Positions 8,524-16,831 of a stretch of DNA of 55,586 nt are shown piece after piece. The position numbers and the translations under genes are program-made. Origin of the DNA: JBQTHD01 sp052390275. GTDB lineage: Bacteria; Actinomycetota; Acidimicrobiia; Acidimicrobiales; AC-14. Each line of letters starts with the position of its first letter. The stretch's first letter is position 1. The notes beneath the pieces are model-generated. The model was not told where the DNA came from. It did no database searches and saw only the letters and a program-made list of their open reading frames with translations. The stretch lies in NCBI GenBank assembly GCA_052390275.1, contig JBQTHD010000025.1, forward strand, positions 1 to 55,586, written 5' to 3'.

Positions 8524-9408
8524 ATGATCTTGGCGTTTCTGTGCGCCGTGGGCGTGGGTTTCCTGGCCGCCCGGCTGTGCTGGGCCACCGGCCGCGGCCT
8601 GTTGGGTGCCCCCTGCCTGGCCCGGTCCAACTACCGGGGTCGGGCGGTGCCCACCGCCGGGGGTGCCTTCGTGGTGGTGGGGTTGTTGCTGGTGGAGTCG
8701 GGGCGAACGTTGGCGGGCGCCGGGCGGTCCGCGGTGACGGTCCCAGGCGTGCTCGGGGGCGGGTCGGGGTCGGCCTTGCGGGCGGCGGTACTGGTGTCGG
8801 TGGTCGGCTTCGGCTTTCTGGGGTTTCTCGACGATGTCCTGGCCAGCGGCGACGATCGGGGATTCACCGGGCATTTGCGGGCACTTTTCCAGGGACGAGT
8901 CACTACCGGGATGCTGAAGCTGGTGGGAGGAGCAGCGCTCAGCCTGGTGGCGGTGGCCATGGTTCGACCCCCGGCGTCAACCACGACCCTGTTGAGTGAT
9001 GCAGCCATCGTCGCCCTGGCCGCCAACCTCGTCAACCTTTTGGACCGGGCTCCGGGCCGAGCCATCAAGTTCAGTACGGCGCTGTTCGTTCTCGTGGGGG
9101 TGGCCGCGGTCGCCACGGGGCTGCCCGACGGGCTGGTGGCGCCGGCGGTGGCGATCGGTGCCGGTCTGGGGTTGCTCGGTCCTGACCTGGGCGAGCGGAT
9201 GATGCTGGGCGATACCGGTGCCAACCCACTCGGCGCCGCCCTCGGGCTGGCAATCGTGGCAACGTTGGGTCCGGGTGTTCGGTTGGGCCTCCTCGGCCTC
9301 CTGCTCGCTCTCAACCTGGTGGGCGAGAGGGTTTCGTTCAGCCGGGTGATAACCGGGGTTGCCATGCTCGACCGGTTCGACCTGGCCGGTCGCCGCCGTC
9401 TCCCGTAG
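8524..9408 (+). CDS. MraY/WecA-like glycosyl-1-phosphate transferase
   Basis: A 294-residue polytopic membrane protein of glycosyltransferase family 4. It shows the DD motif in GFLDDVLA, the NLVNLLDRAPGRA motif (compare NLLD-RPGRA) and GDTGANPLGA near the C-terminus. Such enzymes transfer a sugar-1-phosphate to a lipid carrier at the inner membrane. Whether the product feeds peptidoglycan, arabinogalactan-like or teichoic polymers cannot be told. It is somewhat short for the family (usually 320-360), with fewer predicted helices at the ends. ATG at 8524 is the first start after the steB-like stop; no clear ribosome site or promoter is visible. Confidence 0.8.
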   Translation: MILAFLCAVGVGFLAARLCWATGRGLLGAPCLARSNYRGRAVPTAGGAFVVVGLLLVESGRTLAGAGRSAVTVPGVLGGGSGSALRAAVLVSVVGFGFLGFLDDVLASGDDRGFTGHLRALFQGRVTTGMLKLVGGAALSLVAVAMVRPPASTTTLLSDAAIVALAANLVNLLDRAPGRAIKFSTALFVLVGVAAVATGLPDGLVAPAVAIGAGLGLLGPDLGERMMLGDTGANPLGAALGLAIVATLGPGVRLGLLGLLLALNLVGERVSFSRVITGVAMLDRFDLAGRRRLP

Positions 9409-9435
9409 GACGAAACCCATGGAGCCTGCCGAGGG

Positions 9436-9798
9436 CTATCCGGGCTGGCAGCAGGAAGTGTTTCCCCCGGGCTGAGCGGCCGGATCCAAATGGGTGGGGT
9501 CGAGTAGGGCCCCGGTGGCCCGCTGGGCGGCGCCGAGTCCCTCCGGGTCGACGGCGTAGAGGTTGAACCCGTCGGCCCGACGGACGGTAACCAGACCCGC
9601 ATCGACGAGGACCCGGAGGTGGTGGCTCACCAGGGGCTGAGGGACGCGCTCGGCGTCGACCAGATCTTTGACACATCGCTCGCTGACCCGCAGTGCGCTG
9701 AACAGTCGCAGGCGGGTGGGATCGGCGAGGGCTCGCAGCACCGGGAGAGGGTCGGCGGCGGGATCGGGTTCGGTGGAAACGGCCACGGAACTCGGCAT
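9436..9798 (-). CDS. ArsR family transcriptional regulator
   Basis: A winged-helix repressor of about 120 residues: LRALADPTRLRLFSAL, then the DNA-recognition helix QPLVSHHLRVLVDAGLV. A cysteine precedes helix 3 (ERCVKDLV) and the C-terminus ends in CCQPG, so metal or metalloid sensing is plausible (inference). The minus-strand TAGCGT is 8 nt before ATG 9798 and 5 nt before an alternative GTG at 9801; I prefer the ATG. It is oriented convergently to the MraY-like gene and divergently to the acyl-CoA synthetase gene, with about 135 bp between the start codons. Confidence 0.88.
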   Translation of the reverse strand: MPSSVAVSTEPDPAADPLPVLRALADPTRLRLFSALRVSERCVKDLVDAERVPQPLVSHHLRVLVDAGLVTVRRADGFNLYAVDPEGLGAAQRATGALLDPTHLDPAAQPGGNTSCCQPG

Positions 9799-9806
9799 CA
9801 CCCGTG

Positions 9807-9812
9807 ACGCTA
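9807..9812 (-). promoter_or_regulatory. TAGCGT -10 element, arsR-type gene
   Basis: TAGCGT on the minus strand, 8 nt from ATG 9798; predicted leaderless promoter. Confidence 0.55.
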
Positions 9813-9922
9813 ATACACCGCTTCGCGAACTCCACGGCCGTCCGCCGGCCCTGCTTCGGTCGCACCTGCCTCGGTCACCCTGCTTCGGTCGCCCCTGCCC
9901 GGGGGCGCCCCGGGCGGGTCGT

Positions 9923-9928
9923 TACGAT
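9923..9928 (+). promoter_or_regulatory. TACGAT -10 element, acyl-CoA synthetase gene
   Basis: TACGAT followed by 6 nt and GTG 9935; no Shine-Dalgarno. This spacing was used to choose the start. Confidence 0.5.
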
Positions 9929-9934
9929 CCCTGC

Positions 9935-11656
9935 GTGGCCGACAGACCTGCGCAGGGTCCGCTCGACCCGCTGGCCGCCTGGGCTGCAGGGGTTCCCGAC
10001 CGTCCGGCCCTGATCTCCGGTGAGCGGTCCTGGACCTACTCCCAGCTCAACACCGAAGTGAACCGCCTGGCCAGTGGCCTCCTGGCCATGGGGGCACGGG
10101 GGGGAGAACGAGCGGTTTGGTTCGGACCCAACTCGGCCTACGTGGTTGCCTTCATGCACGCCTGTCGCAAGGCCGGCCTGGTGGCGGTACCCGCCTGCTA
10201 CCGCTTCACCGCTGCGGAACTGGCCTACGTCCTGGCTGACAGCCAGGCGGCGGTGGTGGCGGTCGACCCCTCGTGTGCTGCGGCATTCGAGGTGGCCCGA
10301 GCCCGATCTGGCCAGCTTCTTCGCGTCGGGGTGATGATGGGTTCGTCCGATCCATTCCCCACGGATCTGGGCCGCACGGATCTGGGCCGCACGGATCTAG
10401 GCCGCACGGATCTGGGCCGCACGGATCTGCGCCCCACGGATCTGGGCCCCACGGATCTGGGCCTGACTGGTTGGGACGAGGTGCTGGCCCAGGGATCGCC
10501 TCAGGAACCTCCCCCTCCGGAGAGCTACGGCGCGGCCATGATGTACACCTCGGGCACCACAGGTCGGCCCAAGGGGGCGCTACGGACCCGAAGCGACAAG
10601 GCGTTGCTGGGCGCCATGCTGGCAGCGCTGGGATTCGGGAACGACGAGGTCCACCTCGTCACCGGACCGCTGTATCACGCCGGGCCCAATGCCTTTGCCC
10701 TCCTGACCCATATCTGCGGGGGGACACTGGTCATCCAGCCGCGTTTCGAGCCGCGCCAGTGGCTGGAGTTGGTCAGTCGCCACCGGGTCACGTCCACCTT
10801 CGCCGCGCCCACCCACCTGGTACGGATCGTCTCGCTGCCCGACGACGTCATCGCTGGCGCGGACCTCTCCTCCATGCGCACTCTCATCGCCAACGCCGCC
10901 CCGGTGCCGTACGCCCTCAAGCAGGAGGTGATCGCCAAGTTGGGAGACGGCTTCCTCTACGAGGTCTACGGGTCCACCGAGCTGGGCCTGGCCGCCATCC
11001 TCGGGCCCGGCGATCAGTTGCGAAAACCCGGATCCTGTGGGCGGCCCTACGGGGGCATCGAGCTGAAGGTGGTGAACGACGAGGGAGGGCAATCGCCCCC
11101 AGGAGAGCCGGGGGAGCTTTACGTACGGACGGCCCTGGCCGTCGATGGGTACCACGGCCCGGATCTGGCGGCCATGAACTCCCTTGCGGGCGGTTGGCAC
11201 TCCGTGGGCGACATCGCCTACCTGGACGAGGACGGCTACCTCTACATCTGCGACCGCCGCAGCGACCTGATCATCACCGGTGGGACGAACGTCTACCCGG
11301 CCGAGGTGGAGGCGGTGATCTGTTCCCACCCGGGCGTGGCCGACGCCGCGGTTGTCGGCCTTGACGACCCGGAATGGGGTCAGCGGGTGCACGCCGCAGT
11401 GGTCGCGCGTCCCGGGTTCGAGGTCGATCTGGACGAGCTTCAAGCGCTGGTGGCCGACCGCCTGGCCGGTTTCAAGCGACCTCGAAGCTGGGAGATTCGG
11501 CTCGAACTGCCCCGGACGGAGAGTGGAAAAATGATGCGCCGCATGGTGCGTCCCGCTGGCGTGCAGTTCGCCGGGTTGGAGGCGTCCGAGGGGGTGACGG
11601 CCGGGGCGACGAGGGCACCTGGGGCCACGACCGACCCTTCGATCAACCCCGATTGA
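9935..11656 (+). CDS. AMP-dependent acyl-CoA synthetase/ligase
   Basis: A 573-residue adenylate-forming enzyme. The AMP-binding P-loop is MMYTSGTTGRPKGAL, the A5-type motif is YEVYGSTELG, the hinge region is GDIAYLDEDGYLYICDRRSDLIITGG, and the C-terminal catalytic lysine lies in PRTESGKMMRR. It activates a carboxylic acid, probably a fatty or aromatic acid, as acyl-AMP and then acyl-CoA; the substrate cannot be told. A seven-unit TDLGR tandem insertion lies at about residues 143-177, just before the P-loop. The GTG start fits the upstream TACGAT; a longer frame exists but would run through the promoter region. Confidence 0.88.
   Translation: MADRPAQGPLDPLAAWAAGVPDRPALISGERSWTYSQLNTEVNRLASGLLAMGARGGERAVWFGPNSAYVVAFMHACRKAGLVAVPACYRFTAAELAYVLADSQAAVVAVDPSCAAAFEVARARSGQLLRVGVMMGSSDPFPTDLGRTDLGRTDLGRTDLGRTDLRPTDLGPTDLGLTGWDEVLAQGSPQEPPPPESYGAAMMYTSGTTGRPKGALRTRSDKALLGAMLAALGFGNDEVHLVTGPLYHAGPNAFALLTHICGGTLVIQPRFEPRQWLELVSRHRVTSTFAAPTHLVRIVSLPDDVIAGADLSSMRTLIANAAPVPYALKQEVIAKLGDGFLYEVYGSTELGLAAILGPGDQLRKPGSCGRPYGGIELKVVNDEGGQSPPGEPGELYVRTALAVDGYHGPDLAAMNSLAGGWHSVGDIAYLDEDGYLYICDRRSDLIITGGTNVYPAEVEAVICSHPGVADAAVVGLDDPEWGQRVHAAVVARPGFEVDLDELQALVADRLAGFKRPRSWEIRLELPRTESGKMMRRMVRPAGVQFAGLEASEGVTAGATRAPGATTDPSINPD
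10361..10465. repeat. 15-nt tandem repeat, 7 units, in acyl-CoA synthetase gene
   Basis: Seven units of the form ACGGATCTGGGCCGC (three identical, four with one to three changes), encoding TDLGR-type pentapeptides. Confidence 0.95.
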
Positions 11657-13146
11657 CCGTCCGACGGGTCCACCGGCCCCTGTCCGCGATGCCCATGGCG
11701 GGGTTGGCGACGGTTCTGCTGATGAGCGTCTGGACCTTGCTGCCACCGCCGCTGCCACCGCCGCTGCCATCGCCGCTGCCACCGCCGTCAGCCTGGGGCG
11801 CAGAGACGGTGGCCCAGGGTCCGCCCGAGGTCTCGACGCCCGTCTTCAGCCTTCGCCGCGTTCCGGCCCTGGTGGCGGAGCGGGTGGCCGGGGTTCGCCT
11901 GGACCAGGCGTTGTCGGCAGCGGTGGCCTCCGTTGGCGACAACGCCTGTGTGGACGTCCGATCCGCCGATGGAGAACGGCTCTGGTCCCTGCGCCCCGAC
12001 TCCGCCTTGATCCCGGCATCTACTGTCAAGGTGCTGGTGGCCAGGGCCGTCATCGATCGCCTGGGCCCCTTGGCTCAACTGAGGACCGAGGTCCGATCCA
12101 CCCCGGTTCTCGACGGCGCGGTGGAGACCGCCTGGATGGTCGGAGGGGGCGATCCCCTGTTGTCCACCGCCGAGTTTGCCGCCGAGGCTGGTTTTGGGGG
12201 CCAGCCCCGCCGGGCAACCTCGATCGAGGCCCTGGCCGACATGGTGGTGGCTTCGGGTGTCCGCCGTATCGGGACCCTCGCGGCCGACGACCATCGTCAC
12301 CAGGGCCCCCGTTTCCTTCCGGGCTGGCTGGCGACCTACGCCTCCCGGCTGGAGATAACTCCTCTGTCGGCCCTGGCGGTTAACAAGGGCCTGATCACCG
12401 ACGGTCGCAGAGTTCTGGCCGCAGCGCCCTCGCCCACTGTCCACGCGGCGGCAACCCTGGCTCGCCTGCTCGCCCAGCGGGGCGTGGAGGTCGGTGCCGT
12501 CGCCGAGGGGGTGGCCCCGGCCGAGGCGTCGTCGGTGGCCGCGGTGACGTCGCCGCCGGTCTCGGCGATGGCGGCCGACATGTTGGTTCACAGCGACAAC
12601 CTGGCGGCTGAGTTGTTGGTCCGAGAGTTGGCGACGACGTCCGGCGCGGCCGGTTCCACCGAGGCGGGTCTGGCCGTCGTGCGATCCTCATTGGCCGCCT
12701 CCGGGGTGAATACCGACGGCCTGGTGCTGGCGGACGGGTCGGGGCTGGATCGTTCCGACCGGGCCAGTTGCCGGCTTCTCGCCGAGACTCTGGTCAACAC
12801 CGGCGCCGACTCCATCCTCGCCGGTGCTTTACCGGCGGCCGGGGAGGAAGGGACGCTGGTCAGCAGGCTGCGGGGCACTCCGGCCCAGGGACGGTTGCGT
12901 GCCAAGTCCGGGTCCCTGCGGGAGGTGGCGGGCCTGACGGGCTGGATGGCGCCCGCTGGAGAGGCCAACGGGGAACCGCTGGCCTTCGCGGTGTTGGTGA
13001 ACGGGGTGGAGGCCCAGGCGGCCGCTGCAGTGACCGACGGGATCGCCCTGGCGGTCGCCACCTACCCGGACGCCCCCGCCGTGCGCGACCTGGGACCGTT
13101 GACGGGCGCCACGGCCGGGGCCCGGGCACCGACAACCTCCGGATGA
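11653..13146 (+). CDS. dacB: D-alanyl-D-alanine carboxypeptidase, PBP4 type
   Basis: A secreted penicillin-binding protein of about 497 residues. The three active-site motifs are SxxK in IPASTVKVLV, SxN in VHSDNLAAELL and KTG-type in AKSGSLREVAG. It trims pentapeptide stems or cleaves cross-links in the cell wall. The N-terminus has a hydrophobic signal segment followed by a PPL proline repeat. I chose TTG at 11653, which overlaps the preceding stop (TTGA) and supplies the positive charges (VRRVHR) expected before a signal helix; ATG 11689 is the alternative. It overlaps the next gene by ATGA. Confidence 0.88.
   Translation: MTVRRVHRPLSAMPMAGLATVLLMSVWTLLPPPLPPPLPSPLPPPSAWGAETVAQGPPEVSTPVFSLRRVPALVAERVAGVRLDQALSAAVASVGDNACVDVRSADGERLWSLRPDSALIPASTVKVLVARAVIDRLGPLAQLRTEVRSTPVLDGAVETAWMVGGGDPLLSTAEFAAEAGFGGQPRRATSIEALADMVVASGVRRIGTLAADDHRHQGPRFLPGWLATYASRLEITPLSALAVNKGLITDGRRVLAAAPSPTVHAAATLARLLAQRGVEVGAVAEGVAPAEASSVAAVTSPPVSAMAADMLVHSDNLAAELLVRELATTSGAAGSTEAGLAVVRSSLAASGVNTDGLVLADGSGLDRSDRASCRLLAETLVNTGADSILAGALPAAGEEGTLVSRLRGTPAQGRLRAKSGSLREVAGLTGWMAPAGEANGEPLAFAVLVNGVEAQAAAAVTDGIALAVATYPDAPAVRDLGPLTGATAGARAPTTSG
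11740..11787. repeat. 12-nt tandem repeat, 4 units, in dacB
   Basis: Four CTGCCACCGCCG units (one with a single change), encoding a proline/leucine-rich stretch right after the signal helix. Confidence 0.9.
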
Positions 13147-13796
13147 GTCCCAGCCTGGCCCAGGGAAGGGAACTGCCGATGTTCCCGTTGGGGAACGTGT
13201 TGTTTCCCGGCCTCCCCATGGTCCTTCACGTCTTCGAGCCCCGTTACCGGGTGATGACCCGCCAGTGCCTGGACACGGATCGCCTGATGGGGGTGGTGCT
13301 GATCGAACGGGGCAGCGAGGTCGGCGGCGGTGATATCCGGGCCATGGTGGCCACGGAGGCGGCCATCGTCGATGCGGTGGAGTTTGCCGATGGACGCTTC
13401 GGGCTGGGCCTGGTCGGCCGCCATCGGGTCCGGGTCCGCGAATGGCTCCCCGATGACCCATTCCCTCTGGCCAGGGTCGAGGTTCTCAGCGACGCACCCA
13501 GTTCTGCATCGCCGGCCCTGGGACCCGAATCGGCCACCCAGGAGAGCCTTACCCGGACGTTGCGACGGGTCCTGGCTTTGCGATCGGAGTTGGGAGAGTC
13601 GACGGTTCCGGCCACAGTCGAACTGGATCCCGATCCGGTGGCCGCGGTGTGGCAGGCAGCGGCACTGGGGGGCCTGGGACCAGCCGACGCCCAAAGGCTG
13701 CTGACCGATGATCAGCCTCAGCGACGCCGGGATTGGCTGGCCGGATGGCTGAGCGAGGAGGCCGCCGTGCTTGCGCACCGGCTGGGTGGGGGATAG
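13143..13796 (+). CDS. LON peptidase substrate-binding domain protein
   Basis: A 217-residue cytosolic protein with the LON N-terminal (substrate-binding) domain: ELPMFPLGNVLFPGLPMVLHVFEPRY is typical of its first strands. It has no ATPase or protease domain. Stand-alone LON-domain proteins are widespread in Actinobacteria and their role is unclear. It starts at an ATGA overlap with the carboxypeptidase gene and is followed 9 nt later by the small membrane protein gene. Confidence 0.85.
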   Translation: MSPSLAQGRELPMFPLGNVLFPGLPMVLHVFEPRYRVMTRQCLDTDRLMGVVLIERGSEVGGGDIRAMVATEAAIVDAVEFADGRFGLGLVGRHRVRVREWLPDDPFPLARVEVLSDAPSSASPALGPESATQESLTRTLRRVLALRSELGESTVPATVELDPDPVAAVWQAAALGGLGPADAQRLLTDDQPQRRRDWLAGWLSEEAAVLAHRLGGG

Positions 13797-13805
13797 GAAG
13801 GCTTG

Positions 13806-14126
13806 ATGGTCCGGCGGTCCGCGCGCTCCCGATTGGTCAATGGGCTGGCATCTGACGTTGGCGACCTCTGGAAAATGGTCGTGGGCTATGCCCGCCAGGA
13901 GACCATCGCCCCGCTGCGGGGCCTGGGCCGCTACCTCGCTTACGGGCTGGCGGGATCGCTGGTGATCGGGATCGGGTCTGTGTTCTTGGTTCTGGGTCTG
14001 CTGCGGGCGTTGCAAACCCAGACCGGTTCTGCCTTCGTCGGGGGATGGTCGTGGGCCCCCTACCTGCTCACAGTGCTGGCCGCCGCCGCAGCCGCCGTTG
14101 GCCTGATGGCCCGGGCCCGGCGATGA
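13806..14126 (+). CDS. Holin-superfamily-like small membrane protein
   Basis: A 106-residue protein with two predicted membrane helices (YLAYGLAGSLVIGIGSVFLVLGLL and APYLLTVLAAAAAAVGLM). The pattern GYARQETIAPLRGLGR before the first helix resembles the chromosomal 'phage holin family' (DUF1469-like) proteins of Actinobacteria, which are not phage lysis genes. The ATG is preceded by a weak GGAAGG. It overlaps the next gene by ATGA. Function unknown. Confidence 0.7.
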   Translation: MVRRSARSRLVNGLASDVGDLWKMVVGYARQETIAPLRGLGRYLAYGLAGSLVIGIGSVFLVLGLLRALQTQTGSAFVGGWSWAPYLLTVLAAAAAAVGLMARARR

Positions 14127-14356
14127 CCGGCCCGAAGGGCTGGGGCGGCAAGGGCGAACAGCCGGTAACTCCCGATGACATTGCCGCCAAGCTGCGGGCG
14201 TTGGCCGGCACCGTGTCCTCTGGAACCGAAGGCGTGCGTGATTCGGCCGCCGCCGGGGCCGGCACCGCGGCGGTGGCCTTGGTGGCGCTGACCTACGTGC
14301 TGGGCCGCCGCCGCGGCCGCCGGCGTTCCACCGTCGTCGAGATCCGGCGTCTCTAG
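14123..14356 (+). CDS. Small hypothetical protein with C-terminal membrane helix
   Basis: A 77-residue protein coupled by ATGA to the holin-like gene. A soluble N-terminus (TPDDIAAKLRALAGTV) is followed by one membrane helix (AVALVALTYVLG) and an arginine-rich tail (RRRGRRRS), so the C-terminus is probably cytoplasmic. The pairing suggests a small membrane complex, which is an inference. Confidence 0.65.
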   Translation: MTGPKGWGGKGEQPVTPDDIAAKLRALAGTVSSGTEGVRDSAAAGAGTAAVALVALTYVLGRRRGRRRSTVVEIRRL

Positions 14357-14526
14357 CTAGTGCTCCGTTTCGCAAGTCATGTTGACGTGTCGCCGAGCGC
14401 TCGGCGTCGAGAGCCGGTGAGACGTCTGTGGAACTTCCGAGGCGGCGCACAAGTTCACCTGATGCAGCACCCGCACCGGGCGCCCACCCGCACCGGCGCC
14501 GTGCGTCGACCGATCCGCCACCGGCC

Positions 14527-14760
14527 ATGAGCAGAATCCTGAAGTTCCTGCTTGCCGGTCGCTACGGGCCTCTGGCCCGCATGTGGACGGCGTTCACCCT
14601 GATCAGCGCCGCCATTCGCCTGGCCCGGCGGCTGACCCGCAACACCGAGGAGACTGTGTACCGCCATGCCATGAAGCCCGACGAACGCCTGGAGATCTCC
14701 AACCTGCGGCCCGCCAAGAAGGACCGAGTACCCCGCCGCCGATCAAGACCCGGGAAGTGA
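14527..14760 (+). CDS. Small basic hypothetical protein
   Basis: A 77-residue, arginine-rich protein. It has one moderately hydrophobic segment (MWTAFTLISAAIRLARRL) and ends in a strongly basic tail. It starts at ATG 14527 and its stop overlaps the GTG of trmI (GTGA), so translation is coupled. A 22-codon Arg/His/Pro-rich frame at 14461-14529 ends on this ATG by an ATGA overlap and may be a leader. I do not recognise the family. Confidence 0.6.
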   Translation: MSRILKFLLAGRYGPLARMWTAFTLISAAIRLARRLTRNTEETVYRHAMKPDERLEISNLRPAKKDRVPRRRSRPGK

Positions 14761-15599
14761 GCCCCCCGGCCACTTTTCAACCAGGTGAACGAGCGCTGTT
14801 CATCGACTCGAAGAACCGCCGCCGGATGGTCGTGCTGAAGACCGCCGGAGAACTGCACACCCACGCCGGCATCACCCTCCACGACGACGTCCTCGGGCGC
14901 CCGGAAGGGATCTCGGTGGTCTCCACCGGAGGAGCCCGCCACACGGTGCTGCGCCCGACCCTGGCCGACTTCGTCCTGGCCATGCCCCGTGGCGCTCAGG
15001 TCATCTATCCCAAGGATCTGGGCCCGATTCTGATGCTGGGCGACATCAGCCCCGGCTTGCGGGTCCTCGAGGCCGGGGTGGGGTCAGGGGCATTGTCCAT
15101 GACCCTGCTGCGGGCCGGGGCACAGGTGGTGGGCTACGAGTTGCGAGAGGACTTCGCCAAGGTGGCCCGTCGAAACGTCGAGCAGTTTCTGGGCCCGGAC
15201 CAGAGTTACGAGATCGAACTTCGCGACGTCTACGACGGGATCGACGAGCGGGGACTGGACCGGGTCCTTCTCGACCTGGCCGAGCCCTGGAGGGTGGTGA
15301 AGCCGGCAGCAGTGGCACTGCGCCCCGGCGGTCTGTTGCTGTCCTATCTCCCCACCGTTGGGCAGGTTGCTCAACTCCGCACAGCCCTCGAGCACAGTCC
15401 CTTCGGCTTGGCCGAGACCGTCGAGGTGCTCCAACGCGGCTGGTACGCCAAGGGCCAGTCGCTGCGACCCGACCACCGGATGGTGGCTCATACCGGCTTT
15501 TTGACCGTGGCCCGGTTGCTCGAGGACCGGCCCGACTCGCCGCCGCTATCACCACCCTCAGGCGATGTCGATGACGTCGCCGATGTCGCCCTGCCGTAA
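14757..15599 (+). CDS. trmI: tRNA (adenine-N1)-methyltransferase TrmI
   Basis: A 280-residue enzyme that methylates N1 of A58 in the T loop of tRNA. It shows the small N-terminal beta domain (GERALFIDSKNRR), the linker IYPKDLGPILMLGDI and the SAM motif VLEAGVGSGALSMTLL. In mycobacteria the homologue (Rv2118c) also lies beside the proteasome locus, so the context agrees. The GTG start overlaps the stop of the small basic protein gene. The C-terminus is slightly extended with Pro/Asp-rich sequence. Confidence 0.92.
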   Translation: MSPPATFQPGERALFIDSKNRRRMVVLKTAGELHTHAGITLHDDVLGRPEGISVVSTGGARHTVLRPTLADFVLAMPRGAQVIYPKDLGPILMLGDISPGLRVLEAGVGSGALSMTLLRAGAQVVGYELREDFAKVARRNVEQFLGPDQSYEIELRDVYDGIDERGLDRVLLDLAEPWRVVKPAAVALRPGGLLLSYLPTVGQVAQLRTALEHSPFGLAETVEVLQRGWYAKGQSLRPDHRMVAHTGFLTVARLLEDRPDSPPLSPPSGDVDDVADVALP

Positions 15600-15617
15600 C
15601 GCAGGCCCTCATTGACA

Positions 15618-15623
15618 TAGCGT
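15618..15623 (+). promoter_or_regulatory. TAGCGT -10 element upstream of msrB leader
   Basis: TAGCGT followed after 7 nt by ATG 15631 of a 9-codon open frame; msrB begins 56 nt after that frame ends. Confidence 0.5.
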
Positions 15624-15630
15624 TGCGATG

Positions 15631-15660
15631 ATGGTTCGCAGCCCGGGGTTGGAGATTTGA
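15631..15660 (+). other. Possible 9-codon leaderless leader ORF before msrB
   Basis: Reads MVRSPGLEI then TGA. Its ATG has the same 7-nt distance to TAGCGT as other leaderless starts in the window. It is not in frame with msrB. Could be a regulatory leader peptide or chance. Confidence 0.35.
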
Positions 15661-15716
15661 GTCGGACCTGGCCCTGGTCCCGCACCGTCGGTGAGCGAGG
15701 AGAATCGGGAGGACCG

Positions 15717-16151
15717 GTGGAGCGAGCGATAGCCAAGACCGAGGCGGAGTGGCGGGCGGAACTGACGGCGGAGGAGTTCGGAGTGCTCCGGGGGAAGGGC
15801 ACCGAGCGTGCATTTACCGGCCGCTACGTCCACACCAAAGCCGACGGCACCTACCGCTGCGCGGGGTGCGGGGCCGAGTTGTTTCGCTCCGACGCCAAGT
15901 TCGACTCCGGGACCGGCTGGCCCAGTTTCACCGAGCCGGCGGTGGCGGCCAACGTCGAGTTGGTTAGCGACAACAGCCACGGAATGCGACGCACAGAGGT
16001 TCTCTGTCGGGCCTGCGGTGGACATTTGGGGCATGTGCTCCCCGATGGCCCCGGCGCCGGGGGACAGCGTTACTGCATCAACTCGGTGTCGTTGAATCTG
16101 GACCCCGACAGCCCCGAAACGGAGCACCAGGTGGACAACAGGCAAGAGTGA
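15717..16151 (+). CDS. msrB: Peptide-methionine (R)-S-oxide reductase MsrB
   Basis: A 144-residue enzyme that reduces methionine-R-sulfoxide in proteins. Two zinc CxxC pairs (CAGC and CRAC), the substrate motif SGTGWPSF and the catalytic cysteine in RYCINSVSL are all present. The GTG start has a good Shine-Dalgarno (GGGAGG) 5 nt upstream, unlike the leaderless genes nearby. It appears to have its own promoter between trmI and the start. Confidence 0.93.
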   Translation: MERAIAKTEAEWRAELTAEEFGVLRGKGTERAFTGRYVHTKADGTYRCAGCGAELFRSDAKFDSGTGWPSFTEPAVAANVELVSDNSHGMRRTEVLCRACGGHLGHVLPDGPGAGGQRYCINSVSLNLDPDSPETEHQVDNRQE

Positions 16152-16174
16152 CCCGGGGTCTGGGACGGAAGGCC

Positions 16175-16321
16175 TCAGCCCCGGAGGGCATCGGCGATCT
16201 CGGGAGCGGAGGCCCCGGCCTCGCGGAGACGCCCCACGATGTCCTTCAGTATCACCTGCAGACGGTCGATCTCTGCCTTGGTGACCCGTAATTCCTCCAG
16301 CAGTACCGGGTCGAGGCTCAC
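16175..16321 (-). CDS. Small alpha-helical hypothetical protein
   Basis: A 48-residue, mostly helical protein (LLEELRVTKAEIDRLQVILK) starting at GTG, 25 nt downstream of the ferredoxin stop on the same strand. The charged heptad-like pattern suggests a short coiled coil. I do not recognise it. Location in a ferredoxin transcript suggests a small partner or regulator, which is a guess. Confidence 0.5.
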   Translation of the reverse strand: MSLDPVLLEELRVTKAEIDRLQVILKDIVGRLREAGASAPEIADALRG

Positions 16322-16346
16322 CGCCTGCGTCCCGCCGTCGGCGTCG

Positions 16347-16589
16347 TCACTCCATCTCGATGAAGATGCACTCCCCCGGGCACTCCTCGGCGGACTCGAT
16401 GGTGGCGTCTTCCTTTCCGGCCGGAACCGGAGCCAGGCCCTCGACGCCACCAGGATCGCTCAGGACCTTGCTGCCATCCTTGACGTAGGCCAAGCCGTCG
16501 TCGAGCAGGGTGAAAACGTCGGGGGCGATCTCCTCGCAGATGCCATCGCCCGTGCACAGGTCCTGGTCGATCCAAACCTTCATGCCCAT
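16347..16589 (-). CDS. Ferredoxin with three cysteine ligands
   Basis: An 80-residue electron carrier. The cluster pattern is CTGDGIC near residues 12-18 and CPGEC near residues 70-74: the second ligand position of the usual CxxC is aspartate. This fits a [3Fe-4S] cluster or an Asp-ligated [4Fe-4S] cluster. Such ferredoxins often serve cytochromes P450 or other monooxygenases. ATG has a Shine-Dalgarno (AGGGAG) 6-7 nt upstream. It is divergent from the proteasome ATPase gene, with 242 bp between. Confidence 0.85.
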   Translation of the reverse strand: MGMKVWIDQDLCTGDGICEEIAPDVFTLLDDGLAYVKDGSKVLSDPGGVEGLAPVPAGKEDATIESAEECPGECIFIEME

Positions 16590-16831
16590 GTCAGCTCCCT
16601 GCCTCGTCTCGTGGGCTGCATTGTTCTGGTGGATCCGGCCCGGCCTCTGGCCCAGAATGGCACCGGTCACCACCGGCCCCCGGCCGGCCCCGAACTCTAC
16701 CCGCCGCACGGGGGCCTTCCGGTTGGCCACCCGCGGGCGGAGGCTGGTTGCACTGCCGCCCTCCCCCGGCAGGCATGGCAAGTGCCTGATGGTCAGGGCA
16801 CTAGGGTGCCTCCAGCCAGCACGAAGGGGAG
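16590..16831. promoter_or_regulatory. Divergent intergenic region, ferredoxin / proteasome ATPase
   Basis: A 242-bp region that must hold the promoters of both genes. The right end contains GGGAGGTGATT, a near-perfect anti-16S match that overlaps the presumed GTG start of arc. No clear TANNNT at leaderless spacing for either gene. Confidence 0.5.

Noticed and set aside
13806..14126. Holin-like protein considered as prophage remnant
   Set aside because: No phage gene in the vicinity; this family is a common chromosomal membrane protein in Actinobacteria.
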